A DNA stretch of 64,000 nt, taken from contig NZ_CP028369.1 of NCBI RefSeq assembly GCF_003032475.1, positions 5,084,001 to 5,148,000 of the forward strand, in the 5' to 3' direction. The stretch is from Streptomyces sp. P3 (GTDB taxonomy: Bacteria > Actinomycetota > Actinomycetes > Streptomycetales > Streptomycetaceae). The translations under genes and the position numbers were made by a program. The notes beneath the pieces are model-generated. The model was not told where the DNA came from. It was given only the letters and a program-made list of their open reading frames with translations, and ran no database searches. Positions 8,455 through 17,414 of this stretch are shown piece by piece. The number at the start of each line of letters is the position of its first letter. The first letter of the stretch is position 1.

Positions 8455-11022
8455 TCACTCGTGCGCGATCGCCGCCAGCACGTTCATCCGGGACGCCCGC
8501 AGGGCCGGCAGCATCGCCGCCACGACGCCGACGACCGCCGAGCCGACGACCACCGCGACGATCGTGCCCCACGGAACGGCGAAGGCCGTCATCCCCTGCA
8601 ACTCCAGCACCTGCTGGATGCACACGCCCCAGACCAGGCCGAGCGCGAGCCCCAGCACCGCGCCGAACACCGCGATCACCACCGACTCCAGCCGGATCAT
8701 CCGGCGCAACTGCCGCCGCCCCAGTCCGATGGCGCGCAGCAGCCCGATCTCCCGGGTCCGCTCCACCACCGACAGCGCCAGCGTGTTGACCACGCCGAGC
8801 ACCGCGATGACGATGGCCAGCCCGAGCAGCGCGTATACCAGGTACAGCAGCACGGCGATCTGGTCGTGCACCAGTTTCTTGTAGTCGGCCTGGTCGCGCG
8901 CCTGGACCTGCGGATAGGCGTCCAGCGTCTTCTCCAGACGGGGGCGCAACTGCTCGGCGGTGGTGCCGGAGGCGGCGTTCACGTAGAGGGCGGAGTCCTG
9001 CCCGCCCGGCACGTACTTCTCGACGGCGGCGATGCCGAGGAACAGCCCGCCCTGCATGCCGAAGCCGTCACCGGTCTCCTGGTCGGTGAGCGCGCCGACC
9101 TTCAGCGACGTCGTCCGGCCGCCGGGGAACTCCACCGGCAGCACACTGCCGAGCCGCACGCCGTGCTCCTTCGCGAAGTCGACGTCCATGCCGAGGGCGC
9201 CGTCGGCCAGCGCGGCCGCCGTGTTCCCCTCGGCGTACGGGATGTGCGCGACGTCGTCCACCCGGTCGTCGTAGCCGGCGGCGGTCGTCTCGACGCGCTT
9301 GCCGTCGGGCAGCCGCACGGCGAGCGGGGCGAACCGCTGCCGCACCACGAGGCCGACGCCGCCCGTGTCGCGCACCGCGTCCGTGACCTCCTGGGAGAAC
9401 GGCGTGAAGTTGGCGTTCTGGACGACGAAGTCGGCGCCGAGCGTTTTGTCGATCTGCTGGTCGAACGACTTGGACATCGAGGCGCTCGCCACCGACATCC
9501 CGCCCACCAGCGCGAGGCCCACCATCAGCGCGGCGGCGGTGGCTCCGGTGCGGCGCGGGTTGCGCAGTGCGTTGCGCTGGCTCATCCGGCCGACGGAGCC
9601 GAACAGCGCGGGGAAGGCGCCGCCGAGGACCCGGATCACCGGACGGACCAGGAGCGGGCCCGCGATGACGGTGGCGACGAGGGTGAGGACGACGCCCAGG
9701 CCCAGCAGGGACGCCGCGGTCGACGTCGTCGACGAGGCGGCGCAGCCGGCGAGCGCCGCCACGCCCAGCGCGCCGACGACCGTGCCTACCACCGCGCGCG
9801 TCTTCAGGGGGCGGCCCACCCCCGCGATGTCCGCGTCCGCGAGGGCCGCCATCGGGGACACGCCGGCCGCACGGCGGGCCGGGAGGTACGCGGCGACGAA
9901 GGTGACGCCGACGCCCACGACGTACGCCGACACCGGAGTCGCCCAGCCGACGACCATCTCGGTGGCCTTGAGGTTCATGCCGAACGTGCCCATGAGCTTG
10001 ATCAGCCCGGCCGCGAGACCGATGCCGGCGGCCAGTCCGAGTGTGGAGCCGACGAGGCCGAGCAGGATCGCCTCGGTGAGCACCGAGCGCCGTACCTGGC
10101 GGCGGTCGGCACCCAGGGCGCGCAGCAGGCCCAGCTCACGGGTGCGCTGGGCGATCAGCATGGAGAACGTGTTGACGATGAGGAACACGCCGACCAGGAC
10201 GGCGATCCCGGCGAAGCCGAGCATCACGTACTTGATGACGTCGAGGAACCCGCCCAGCGACTCGGCCGACGACTTCGCCCGCTCCTCGGCGGTCTGCACG
10301 TCGTAACGCCCCTCGCCGAGCGCGGCGGAGACGCGCCGCTCGAGCACCGCGTCGCTCACCCCCGGGGCCGCGTCGACGGAGATACCGGTCGCCCTGTCCG
10401 CCGACCCGAGGAGCCGGGCGGCGGCGGTGCGCGGGTCGAGGTAGACCAGGGCCGCGCCGGGGTTGGTGGTGGTGAAGGTGGCGATCCCGACGACCTTCAC
10501 CTCGAACGAGCCCGGCTGGGCCATCACGGTCAGGGTGTCGCCGATCCGCACGTGCTTCTTGTCGGCGGTGTCGGCGTCGAGCATGGCCTCGGCGGCGCCG
10601 CCCGGGGCGTGGCCGGAGGTCAGCTTCACGGGGCTGCGGTCGGTGACGTACCAGTCGGTGGCGACGGTGGGCGCGCCGGTGGTCGGCCCGACCGACTTGT
10701 TGTCGCCGTCGACGACGGTGATGTTCTGAACGCTCACGTCCGCGTGGGCGGACGCGACGCCCTCGACCCGGGCCAGTCGCCCGGCGAGGGCGGCGGGGAC
10801 GGTCTGGACCGCGCCCGTCGGCACGGAGGAGCTCAGGTCGTCGGCGGGTTCCACGGTCACGTCCGCCGACGTGGAAGCGAAGAGCCGGTCGAAGGTGCGC
10901 GTCACCGTGTCGGAGAAGATCAGACTGCCGGCCACGAACGCCACCGACAGGACGACGGCGAGCGCGGACAGCAGCAGCCGTCCCTTGTGTGCCAGAAAAC
11001 TCCTGAGGGTCGCCTTCAGCAC
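8455..11022 (-). CDS. ABC transporter permease, FtsX/MacB-like, duplicated architecture
   Basis: An 855-residue permease. It has an N-terminal helix (LKATLRSFLAHKGRLLLSAL), a large extracytoplasmic domain, and a first FtsX-like unit of three helices (about residues 260-395, including LIAQRTRELGLLRALGADRR). A second core transmembrane/extracytoplasmic region follows, with a C-terminal FtsX unit containing VVERTREIGLLRAIGLGRR. Such permeases export lipids or peptides, or sense antibiotics, together with a MacB-type ATPase. The start is a GTG at 11022, four bases after the ATPase stop, so the two form one operon. Substrate is unknown. Confidence 0.92.
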   Translation of the reverse strand: MLKATLRSFLAHKGRLLLSALAVVLSVAFVAGSLIFSDTVTRTFDRLFASTSADVTVEPADDLSSSVPTGAVQTVPAALAGRLARVEGVASAHADVSVQNITVVDGDNKSVGPTTGAPTVATDWYVTDRSPVKLTSGHAPGGAAEAMLDADTADKKHVRIGDTLTVMAQPGSFEVKVVGIATFTTTNPGAALVYLDPRTAAARLLGSADRATGISVDAAPGVSDAVLERRVSAALGEGRYDVQTAEERAKSSAESLGGFLDVIKYVMLGFAGIAVLVGVFLIVNTFSMLIAQRTRELGLLRALGADRRQVRRSVLTEAILLGLVGSTLGLAAGIGLAAGLIKLMGTFGMNLKATEMVVGWATPVSAYVVGVGVTFVAAYLPARRAAGVSPMAALADADIAGVGRPLKTRAVVGTVVGALGVAALAGCAASSTTSTAASLLGLGVVLTLVATVIAGPLLVRPVIRVLGGAFPALFGSVGRMSQRNALRNPRRTGATAAALMVGLALVGGMSVASASMSKSFDQQIDKTLGADFVVQNANFTPFSQEVTDAVRDTGGVGLVVRQRFAPLAVRLPDGKRVETTAAGYDDRVDDVAHIPYAEGNTAAALADGALGMDVDFAKEHGVRLGSVLPVEFPGGRTTSLKVGALTDQETGDGFGMQGGLFLGIAAVEKYVPGGQDSALYVNAASGTTAEQLRPRLEKTLDAYPQVQARDQADYKKLVHDQIAVLLYLVYALLGLAIVIAVLGVVNTLALSVVERTREIGLLRAIGLGRRQLRRMIRLESVVIAVFGAVLGLALGLVWGVCIQQVLELQGMTAFAVPWGTIVAVVVGSAVVGVVAAMLPALRASRMNVLAAIAHE

Positions 11023-11026
11023 CGGG

Positions 11027-11896
11027 TCAGTCCTCCTCGGGAGCGTCGGCGAGCGGGCTTTCGGTCCTGCCCTCGGGCGCGTCGTCGGCCGTGTCGTCCA
11101 GGGGGCTGCCGGACCGTGGGGCGCGGCCCACGTCGAAGCGCTTCATGCGTTCCAGCACGGCCTCCGCCGAAGGCTGTTCCATCCGGTCCACCAACCGGCC
11201 GTCGGCGAGGAAGAGCACCAGATCGGAGTGGGCGGCGGCGCCCGGGTCGTGGGTGACCATGACGACCGTCTGGCCGAGGTCGTCGACGGCCTGCCGCAGG
11301 AACGCGAGGACCTCGAGCCCGGCCCGGGAGTCGAGGTTCCCCGTGGGCTCGTCCGCGAAGATCAGCTCGGGACGGGAGGCGAGCGCCCGGGCGCAGGCCA
11401 CCCGCTGCTGCTGTCCGCCGGAGAGCTGGGCGGGCCGGTGCCTGAGCCGGTCCCGCAGGCCGAGCGTGTCGATCACCTGGTCCAGCCACTCCTGGTCGGG
11501 CTTGTGGCCCGCGATGTCCATGGGCAGGGTGATGTTCTCCGCCGCGTTCAGTGTCGGGATCAGGTTGAACGACTGGAACATGAACCCGATCCGGTCCCGC
11601 CTGAGCCGGGTCAGCTCCCGTTCCTTCAGCCCGGTGATCTCGGTGCCGCCGAGCCACACCTGACCGGCCGAGACGGTGTCGAGGCCGGCCAGGCAGTGCA
11701 TCAGCGTGGACTTCCCGGAGCCGGACGGTCCCATGACGGCGGTGAAGCGCCCGCGCGCGATGTCCACGTCCACCGAGTCGAGGGCGATCACCGCCGTCTC
11801 GCCCGAGCCGTACGCCTTGGTCAGACCTCGGGAGCGCGCCGCGACCCCGTCGGCCGGGGCCGGGCCGGGGGTGTGCTGCGCAGCAGGTGTGGACAA
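11027..11896 (-). CDS. ABC transporter ATP-binding protein (LolD/MacB type)
   Basis: The ATPase partner of the downstream FtsX-like permease, 289 residues. Walker A is GPSGSGKST, the Q-loop is MFQSFNLIPTLN, the signature is LSGGQQQRV, Walker B is LIFADEPTGNLDS and the H-loop is VTHDPGAAA. The extended acidic C-terminus (PLDDTADDAPEG...) is unusual and probably disordered. The start is a TTG at 11896 with a GAGGAGA Shine-Dalgarno. It is divergent from the ribbon-helix-helix gene. Confidence 0.94.
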   Translation of the reverse strand: MSTPAAQHTPGPAPADGVAARSRGLTKAYGSGETAVIALDSVDVDIARGRFTAVMGPSGSGKSTLMHCLAGLDTVSAGQVWLGGTEITGLKERELTRLRRDRIGFMFQSFNLIPTLNAAENITLPMDIAGHKPDQEWLDQVIDTLGLRDRLRHRPAQLSGGQQQRVACARALASRPELIFADEPTGNLDSRAGLEVLAFLRQAVDDLGQTVVMVTHDPGAAAHSDLVLFLADGRLVDRMEQPSAEAVLERMKRFDVGRAPRSGSPLDDTADDAPEGRTESPLADAPEED

Positions 11897-12002
11897 GGCT
11901 GTCTCCTCGCTCGGTGATCGTGCGCGTCGTCGGTGAACCGTCCGGCCGAGCGTAGTGTGATGCGCCGCACAGCCGGTATCACTTTTCGATTCCGGCCCGC
12001 CC

Positions 12003-12038
12003 TTGCCGTTGCTAGCACATCGGCGCTAGCTTCGAGGT
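12003..12038 (+). promoter_or_regulatory. Promoter and operator of the RHH/Fic-like pair, apparently leaderless
   Basis: A -35-like TTGCCG (12003-12008) and a -10-like TAGCTT (12027-12032) are separated by 18 bases. The next six bases lead straight to the ATG at 12039, so transcription should begin at or next to the start codon. Two GCTAGC hexamers at 12011-12016 and 12025-12030 form an imperfect inverted repeat over the spacer and -10. That is the usual place for antitoxin autorepression. No separately spaced Shine-Dalgarno is present. Confidence 0.55.
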
Positions 12039-12281
12039 ATGGCGAAGACCCAGCTGAACGTGCGCGTCGACGAGGGCACTGCCCAGGTCGCCCGCGAGCG
12101 TGCCACCGCCCGCGGCATGAGCGTCAACCGCTACATAGAAGAGCTGGTCAGACAGGACGCCGGAGAGATCGGCCATACGTTCGTCGAGGCCGCCGGTGAC
12201 TTCATGAAGCAGTACGAGGCGCTCTTCGCCGAGGAGTTCGGCGCCGAGCGCGAGGGCGGCACGCGCGAAGGTCGCCGCTGA
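12039..12281 (+). CDS. Ribbon-helix-helix (Arc/CopG-like) antitoxin candidate
   Basis: An 80-residue protein. The N-terminal strand QLNVRVDEGTAQVARERATA and the following MSVNRYIEELVRQ make a ribbon-helix-helix DNA-binding dimer unit. The tail (HTFVEAAGDFMKQYEALFAE) is helical and acidic and would contact the partner. It is followed after four bases by a Fic/Doc-like gene, a common Streptomyces arrangement annotated as a toxin-antitoxin pair. It probably represses its own promoter through the GCTAGC repeat. Confidence 0.8.
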   Translation: MAKTQLNVRVDEGTAQVARERATARGMSVNRYIEELVRQDAGEIGHTFVEAAGDFMKQYEALFAEEFGAEREGGTREGRR

Positions 12282-12285
12282 ACCC

Positions 12286-12660
12286 TTGAGCGACCTCCGT
12301 ATCGACCTCGCCTGGCTCCTCATGCTCGCCGAACAGAAGACCCCGGGAGACCCGCAGGTCACCGACTGGGGCGCGCTGGTCGCGGCCGTGGCACGCCATC
12401 AGGCGGAGATATTCGACGTCCCCGTCTACGACGACCCGCCGGCCCGCGCCGCCGCACTGCTCCAGCTCCTCATCCACGTCCCGGCCCTGGAACGCTCCAA
12501 CGCGCTCTTCGCGTGCGCGGTCGCCTACGCCTACCTGGTGGCCAGCGGCCTGAAGGTCGTCACCTCCCCGGAACAGGTCCGTGACCTGGCCCGGCTGGTG
12601 AAGAACGGGGAGGCGTCCGTGGCCGACATCGCACGGGAGCTGCGGGAGTGGAGCGGGTGA
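12286..12660 (+). CDS. Fic/Doc-like protein with altered active-site motif (toxin component candidate)
   Basis: A 124-residue helical protein related to Doc-type Fic proteins, starting at TTG 12286. The position of the Fic motif HxFxx(D/G)NxR is occupied by HVPALERSN (His64 retained). The Phe, the acidic residue and the NK/GR anion-hole residues are replaced. Canonical Doc phosphorylates EF-Tu through this motif, so the usual chemistry is doubtful. The same divergence, as I recall it, is shared by the Streptomyces subfamily. It is co-transcribed with the upstream ribbon-helix-helix gene. Function as a toxin is inferred from context only. Confidence 0.75.
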   Translation: MSDLRIDLAWLLMLAEQKTPGDPQVTDWGALVAAVARHQAEIFDVPVYDDPPARAAALLQLLIHVPALERSNALFACAVAYAYLVASGLKVVTSPEQVRDLARLVKNGEASVADIARELREWSG

Positions 12661-12681
12661 CGCGGTCGGCGGCCCGTCGAA

Positions 12682-12770
12682 GGTGATCGAGCGAGGGAAT
12701 CGGCGCGTGACGCACCGGGTGATCGAGCGGGGGACGCGGCCCGTGACCGGGTGATCGAGCGGGCGGGGCT
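12682..12770. repeat. Tandem repeats (three partial copies, ~33-36 bp)
   Basis: GGTGATCGAGCG recurs at about 12682, 12718 and 12750. In the first two copies it is followed by RGGGA..CGGC.CGTGAC. The units lie between the convergent Fic-like and methyltransferase genes. They may act in transcript termination or be a slippage expansion. Confidence 0.7.
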
Positions 12771-13457
12771 TCAGCCGGGCGCTCCGGGCCGCCACGCGGT
12801 CCCCGTCACGCAGTAGGAGAACGGCAGCCGCGGTCCGTTCTCCGGCAGCAGCACCCGCCGGTAGGGGCCCAGCTCGAAGCCGGCCTCGCGCAGCGCGCCC
12901 ACCGTGTCCCGGGTGAGATGACAGCCGCCGGCCAGGTGCGGCCACACCGTGCGGTCCAGCGCGCGCTGTGTGAACCGCATGGCCGGGCCGCCGCCCGGTC
13001 CGTGCTCGAGGAAGCGCACCTCGCCGCCGGGCCGCAGCACCCGCCGCAGCTCGGCCAGGGCCCGCGGTACGTCCCGCACACTGCACAGCACCAGCGACAC
13101 CACCGCCGCGTCGAACGCCTCGCTCTTGACCGGCAGCGCCTCCGCGGCTCCGGGAACCACGTCGACGGGGATGCCGGCGCGCAGCGCCTCCTCCAGCGCC
13201 AGGGCCCGCATGCGGCGCTCCGGCTCGATCGCGACGACCTCCGCGACGGCGCGCGGGTAGTGGGCGAAGTTCAGCCCGTTGCCCGCGCCGATCTCGACGA
13301 CCCGGCCCGACAGCCCGGCCAGCAGCCGCTCGCGCACCGCCGCCAGACCGCCCCGGGTCTCCGCGGCCGAGCTGACCGCGGGATACCAGCGGGCGAAGAG
13401 CGGGTGGTGGACGAGATCACCGGACACCTTGCCGGAACTCGTGGACCGTATCGACAT
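12771..13457 (-). CDS. Class I SAM-dependent methyltransferase
   Basis: A 228-residue methyltransferase. Motif I, the SAM-binding glycine loop, is VVEIGAGNGLNF. The acidic end of strand 2 is VVAIEPERRM, motif II is AEALPVKSEAFDAAVVSLVL, and a post-motif is ELRRVLRPGGEVRFLEHGP. It resembles Methyltransf_11/UbiE-like and METTL7-like enzymes. The acceptor is unknown. The C-terminal FSYCVTGTAWRPG segment is typical of the actinobacterial group. ATG at 13457 is probable. Confidence 0.9.
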   Translation of the reverse strand: MSIRSTSSGKVSGDLVHHPLFARWYPAVSSAAETRGGLAAVRERLLAGLSGRVVEIGAGNGLNFAHYPRAVAEVVAIEPERRMRALALEEALRAGIPVDVVPGAAEALPVKSEAFDAAVVSLVLCSVRDVPRALAELRRVLRPGGEVRFLEHGPGGGPAMRFTQRALDRTVWPHLAGGCHLTRDTVGALREAGFELGPYRRVLLPENGPRLPFSYCVTGTAWRPGAPG

Positions 13458-13539
13458 GGCGACCTCCCAGGCAGGACGGGCCTGTCCGGATCCTTCCCCG
13501 AACCGGCCCGCCGCACCCCCGTCGTGCCGCCCGCGCCGG

Positions 13540-14226
13540 TCACTCGACGAAGGCGCGCACCTGTGCGTAGACGCCGTGGTCGTTGTTCATGTCGTCGTGC
13601 GAGATGCAGCCGACGCCCACGTTGGTCGCCCCGCTCAGCAGCGCGGAGGAGTCCGGGTCCACGGCCGCGTCGCAGTTCGACCAGTAGGTCGCGTAGTTCA
13701 CGCCGCCGGGCGTCTCGTCACCGGAGTTGAGGGCCGTCACGAACGAGCTGCCGGTGACCATCTCGGCGCAGGACCTGTACAGCCAGCTGCACAGCGAGGC
13801 GACCGACGTGCCGTGGTTGGTGCCGGCGACGGAGACGAAGTCGTCCACGAAGGCCGTCCCGCCGAGGTTCTTGAGGTAGTAGCGGGAGCTGAGCGCGCCC
13901 ATGGAGTGGACGACGACGTCGACCTTGCTCGCGCCGGTCCTCGCGCGCACGTTCTTGATCTCCGTGGCCAGCTGCGCGGCCGTGGTGGCGTTCGACTGGG
14001 ACCAGCTGTACGTCCACGCGTCGAGCTCGGCGGCCGTGTAGCCGTCGGCCTTGAAGTAGGCGACCCAGTCGTCCCAGCTGCTCGACGAGCTGCTGATGCC
14101 GTGCACGAAGACGATCGGATCATGGGCCGCCGCGTGGGCGGTGGGGGCGGAGACGGACAGTGACAGAAGGAGCGAAGTGGCCGCGGCCGAGAGGACCGCG
14201 GCGATGCGACGCTTGCGGCGCTGCAT
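13540..14226 (-). CDS. Secreted alpha/beta-hydrolase lipase (class 2/EstA-like)
   Basis: A 228-residue secreted lipase. A cationic start and hydrophobic segment ([20 protein letters not shown]) lead to a cleavage site near [10 protein letters not shown]. The oxyanion block is [16 protein letters not shown], the nucleophile elbow [10 protein letters not shown] (Ser in HSMG), the Asp is likely in the [12 protein letters not shown] to DPDSS region, and the catalytic His is in the C-terminal [10 protein letters not shown]. Cysteines in CSWLYRSC suggest disulfides. ATG 14226 has AGGAGG upstream. It is transcribed divergently from the LuxR gene. Confidence 0.9.
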   Translation of the reverse strand: MQRRKRRIAAVLSAAATSLLLSLSVSAPTAHAAAHDPIVFVHGISSSSSSWDDWVAYFKADGYTAAELDAWTYSWSQSNATTAAQLATEIKNVRARTGASKVDVVVHSMGALSSRYYLKNLGGTAFVDDFVSVAGTNHGTSVASLCSWLYRSCAEMVTGSSFVTALNSGDETPGGVNYATYWSNCDAAVDPDSSALLSGATNVGVGCISHDDMNNDHGVYAQVRAFVE

Positions 14227-14335
14227 GATGCCTCCTGAAACAGGTGGGGTTGCCAGGAGTGTCCGGTCGGGTCTACGCGCGCCGCATCGGTGATATCGCC
14301 GGTCTTTACGGTTCAAGTAACCCGCCAGTAACGTC

Positions 14336-16579
14336 ATGTGTGTGGTGACTCCGGTGAACCCCCCACCTCTGGACCGCACTTCGCCACCGAGGCCCCCGGA
14401 CGCTGGTCCGCGCCCGGTCGCCGCGCTGCCCGAAGGCGTCCGGGCGCGCGCCCTGCGCCTCGTGCACGGCGACCCGCGCGCCGCCGTCGAACTCGCGGCC
14501 CGGCTCACCGAACGCCAGGCGGCCGGCCTCGACCCGTTGCCCACCGACCCGGCGGAGCTGGCCCCCGACGTCCTGCGCGCACACCGCCGGGAGGTCCGCG
14601 CCCTGCCCGACGACACCCGGCTGCTGCTCCTGCTCGCCGCCGCCGACCAGTACCCCGTGGCCACCCACGCCTTCCTGCGCGCCGTCGCCGCCGCCCGGCT
14701 CGACACCCGGCCGCTGGAGGCCGCCGAGACGGCCGGACTGGCGTACGCCACGGCGGGCGGTGTCGGCTTCCGCGACGCCTGGACCCGGATCGCCGCCTAC
14801 GAGAGCGCCGCCCCGGCCGACCGGCGCGACGTCCACCGGCTGCTGGCCCGCGTCCTGCACGACGCAACCGAACTGCCCCGGCGCTCCTGGCACCGGGGCG
14901 CCGCCGCGCTGGGCCCCTCCGGACGGCTCGCCGCGGAGCTGGCCACCGCGGCCGACCGGGCCCGCGCCGCCGCCGACCCGGCCCTGGCCGCCGCCCTCGC
15001 GGAACGCGCCGCCGCCCTGTGCCCGGCCCCACCGGAACGCTCCCGCCTGCTCACCCGCGCGGCGGCCGACGCCTGGAACGCCGGCGAGGCCGACCGCTCC
15101 CGCGCCCTGGCCGCCCGCACCGACGCCGACGCCCTCACCGGCGTCCTCGCCCTGCGCACCGGCCACGCCGCCGAGGCCTTCGACGCGCTGGTCACGGGAG
15201 CCTCGGCCTGCGCCGACCCGGCGCCCCTGCTGGCCCGCGCCACCGAGGCCGCCGTCTACACCGGCGACCTGCGGCGCTGCCGGGAGGCGGTGGTGGCGGC
15301 ACGGCAACTGGGCGTCGCACCACCGGGGGTGCTGGGCGGCATCGCCGCCGCCGTCGACGGACGCTACGAGGACGCCCGTGACCTGCTGGAGGCGACGGCG
15401 GGCAGATGCGGCCCCGGCGGCGACCCCACCGACCTGCTGCACGCCGGAATCGCCGCCCTGATGCTCGGCGACCACCCCCGGGCCGCGACCGCCACGGTGC
15501 GGGCGGCGGCCGCCGCCCGCACACGCGGTCTCACCTCCCTCGTCTCGCAGGCGCTGGAGTTCCGCGCCCACGCCGACTTCTGGACCGGCCGGCCGCGCGC
15601 CGCCGAGGCCGCCGCGCTGGACGCGCTACGGCAGGCGCAGGCCACCGGCCAGGACAACGGCGCCTGTCATCTGCAGGCAGCCCTCGCCATGTTCGCCGCG
15701 CTCACCGGCGACGCAGACCTGTGCCGCGGGCGCGCCGCCGCGGCCCGGTCCCACGCCCTCGCCCACGGCCTGGGCCTGCCCGCCGCGCTCGCCCAGTGGG
15801 CGCTCGCCCTCCTCGACCTCGGCACCGGACGCTACGGCCCCGCCGCGGCCCGGCTGCGCGCCCTCGCCGCCTTCGGCCCGGGCCACGGCCACCGCGCCGT
15901 CCGCCACTCGGCCACCCCGCACTACGTCGAGGCCGCCGTGCGCACCGGTGACACGCGCGTCGCCCGGGCCGCGCACGCCGACTACGACCGCTGGGCCCGT
16001 GCCGTCCGCAGCGTCGACGAACTGGCCCTCAGCGCCCGATGCCGCGCCCTGCTCACCCCGGGCGCCGACGCCCTGGGGCACTACCGCACCGCGCTCGAAC
16101 TGCACGCCGAGGGTGCCCGCCCCTTCGAACACGCCCGCACGGAGCTGCTGTTCGGCAGTGCACTGCGCCGACTCCGCCACCGAGCGGAGGCCCGTGACCG
16201 GCTGCACAGCGCCCGGGAGGCGTTCGAATCCTTCGGCGCCCCGCACTGCGCCGAAGCGGCCCGTGCCGAACTCCGCGCCCTCGGCGCCCCCGCGACCCCG
16301 GCCCGTGGGGCGGACAGCCCTGCCGTCCTGCTGACGGCGCAGCAGTTCCTGATCGCCCGGATGGCCGCCGAGGGCGCGACGAACCGGGAGATCGCCGTCC
16401 GGCTCGCCCTCAGCCATCGCACCATCGACCACCACCTGCGCGGCGTCTTCAACCGGCTGGGCATCCGCTCCCGCATCGAGCTGGTCCGGCTGATCGTCCA
16501 GCCCGACGCCCAGCAGACGACGTCCGGGCCACCGGAGGGCCGAGGCGTCCCGGACGACGTCCGCCCGCCGGGTCCGTGA
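14336..16579 (+). CDS. Large LuxR-type transcriptional regulator without an ATPase domain
   Basis: A 747-residue protein. The C-terminal ~60 residues are a LuxR HTH ([40 protein letters not shown]). The rest is an alanine/arginine-rich array of helices (about residues 200-650) of TPR/MalT-like character. No Walker A or B motif can be found, although LAL regulators normally have an N-terminal AAA+ module. The protein therefore looks like an N-terminally reduced LAL. Starts at ATG 14336 or the in-frame GTG 14345 are both possible. Its position divergent to the lipase suggests, but does not prove, control of that gene. Confidence 0.85.
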   Translation: MCVVTPVNPPPLDRTSPPRPPDAGPRPVAALPEGVRARALRLVHGDPRAAVELAARLTERQAAGLDPLPTDPAELAPDVLRAHRREVRALPDDTRLLLLLAAADQYPVATHAFLRAVAAARLDTRPLEAAETAGLAYATAGGVGFRDAWTRIAAYESAAPADRRDVHRLLARVLHDATELPRRSWHRGAAALGPSGRLAAELATAADRARAAADPALAAALAERAAALCPAPPERSRLLTRAAADAWNAGEADRSRALAARTDADALTGVLALRTGHAAEAFDALVTGASACADPAPLLARATEAAVYTGDLRRCREAVVAARQLGVAPPGVLGGIAAAVDGRYEDARDLLEATAGRCGPGGDPTDLLHAGIAALMLGDHPRAATATVRAAAAARTRGLTSLVSQALEFRAHADFWTGRPRAAEAAALDALRQAQATGQDNGACHLQAALAMFAALTGDADLCRGRAAAARSHALAHGLGLPAALAQWALALLDLGTGRYGPAAARLRALAAFGPGHGHRAVRHSATPHYVEAAVRTGDTRVARAAHADYDRWARAVRSVDELALSARCRALLTPGADALGHYRTALELHAEGARPFEHARTELLFGSALRRLRHRAEARDRLHSAREAFESFGAPHCAEAARAELRALGAPATPARGADSPAVLLTAQQFLIARMAAEGATNREIAVRLALSHRTIDHHLRGVFNRLGIRSRIELVRLIVQPDAQQTTSGPPEGRGVPDDVRPPGP

Positions 16580-16621
16580 AGCCCGTCGGCTCCAGACGCC
16601 CGGCCCGCCCGTCCTCGTGGT

Positions 16622-16662
16622 GCGCGGGCCCGCGGGTCCCCGGGCCACCCGCGAGCCCGCGC
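16622..16662. terminator. Bidirectional hairpin terminator between luxR and bioD
   Basis: A 16-bp stem with one mismatch and a nine-base loop (left arm 16622-16637, right arm 16647-16662) lies between the converging ends of the LuxR gene and bioD. No T-run follows, as is usual in Streptomyces. Confidence 0.65.
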
Positions 16663-16695
16663 CGCGGACGTCCCGCGAAGCCGCGCGGGCCCGGC

Positions 16696-17412
16696 TCAGC
16701 CCGCGGCGCGTGCCCGGAAGGCGTCGGCGTCCCACGTCCCGTCGAGCCGTGGCGCCAGCCAACCCGGGGCAGCCGCGCGGAAGCCGGCCGGGGCCAGCGC
16801 CCCCACACCGGCCGGCAGCGCCCCCAGCAGCGGGGCCCCGGCGACGTCCGGCAGGTCGGTGACGTTGCAACGCATCGCCAGATCGGGAGAGTTCGGCCAG
16901 TCGCCGATCACCACGCCCAGCAACTCAAGCCCGCGCGAACGCAGTTCGCGAGCCGTCAGCTCCGTCGTGTTCAGCGTGCCCAGCCCCGCCGAGGACACCA
17001 CCAGCAGCGGGGCGCGCAGCAGCCGGGCGGCGTCGGCCAGTGTTCCGCCCGCCTCGTCGAACCGCACGAGCAGCCCGCCCGCCCCCTCGACGAGCACCAG
17101 ATCGTGCTCCACGGCCAGTTTCCGCGCCGCGTCCGCCACGTCGCTCGGGCGCACGGGCGCGAGACCCGCCCGCCGCGCCGCCGTCGCGGGAGCCAACGGC
17201 TCGGGGAAACGGGCGACCTCGACCGCGGTGAGCGCGCCCGCCAGCCGCGCGACCTCCTCGGCGTCCCCCGGCTCGCCCTGCGCCACACCGGTCTGCGCCG
17301 CTTTCAGCACGGCCACCGACCGGCCCGCCGCCAGCGCCGTCGCGGCGACCGCCGCCGTCGTGACCGTCTTGCCGACCTCCGTGCCCGTCCCCGTGATCAC
17401 CAGGATCGGCAT
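16696..17412 (-). CDS. bioD: Dethiobiotin synthetase
   Basis: BioD carboxylates 7,8-diaminopelargonate and closes the ureido ring using CO2 and ATP. The 238-residue protein has the ATP loop GTGTEVGKTV and the substrate-Lys segment AVLKAAQTG (most relatives have KPAQTG). It also has VLVEGAGGLLVRF for Mg/ATP, and ELLGVVIGDWP. The ATG at 17412 lies two bases after the bioA stop, so bioB-bioA-bioD form one operon. Confidence 0.95.
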   Translation of the reverse strand: MPILVITGTGTEVGKTVTTAAVAATALAAGRSVAVLKAAQTGVAQGEPGDAEEVARLAGALTAVEVARFPEPLAPATAARRAGLAPVRPSDVADAARKLAVEHDLVLVEGAGGLLVRFDEAGGTLADAARLLRAPLLVVSSAGLGTLNTTELTARELRSRGLELLGVVIGDWPNSPDLAMRCNVTDLPDVAGAPLLGALPAGVGALAPAGFRAAAPGWLAPRLDGTWDADAFRARAAG

Positions 17413-17414
17413 GC

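Noticed and set aside
8164..11256. A 1030-codon plus-strand frame
   Set aside because: Antisense to the FtsX-type permease, which has clear motifs and coupling to the ATPase; His/Arg-rich shadow composition.
12682..12770. Tandem repeats considered as an attachment site or integration mark
   Set aside because: No tRNA, integrase or duplicated flank nearby.
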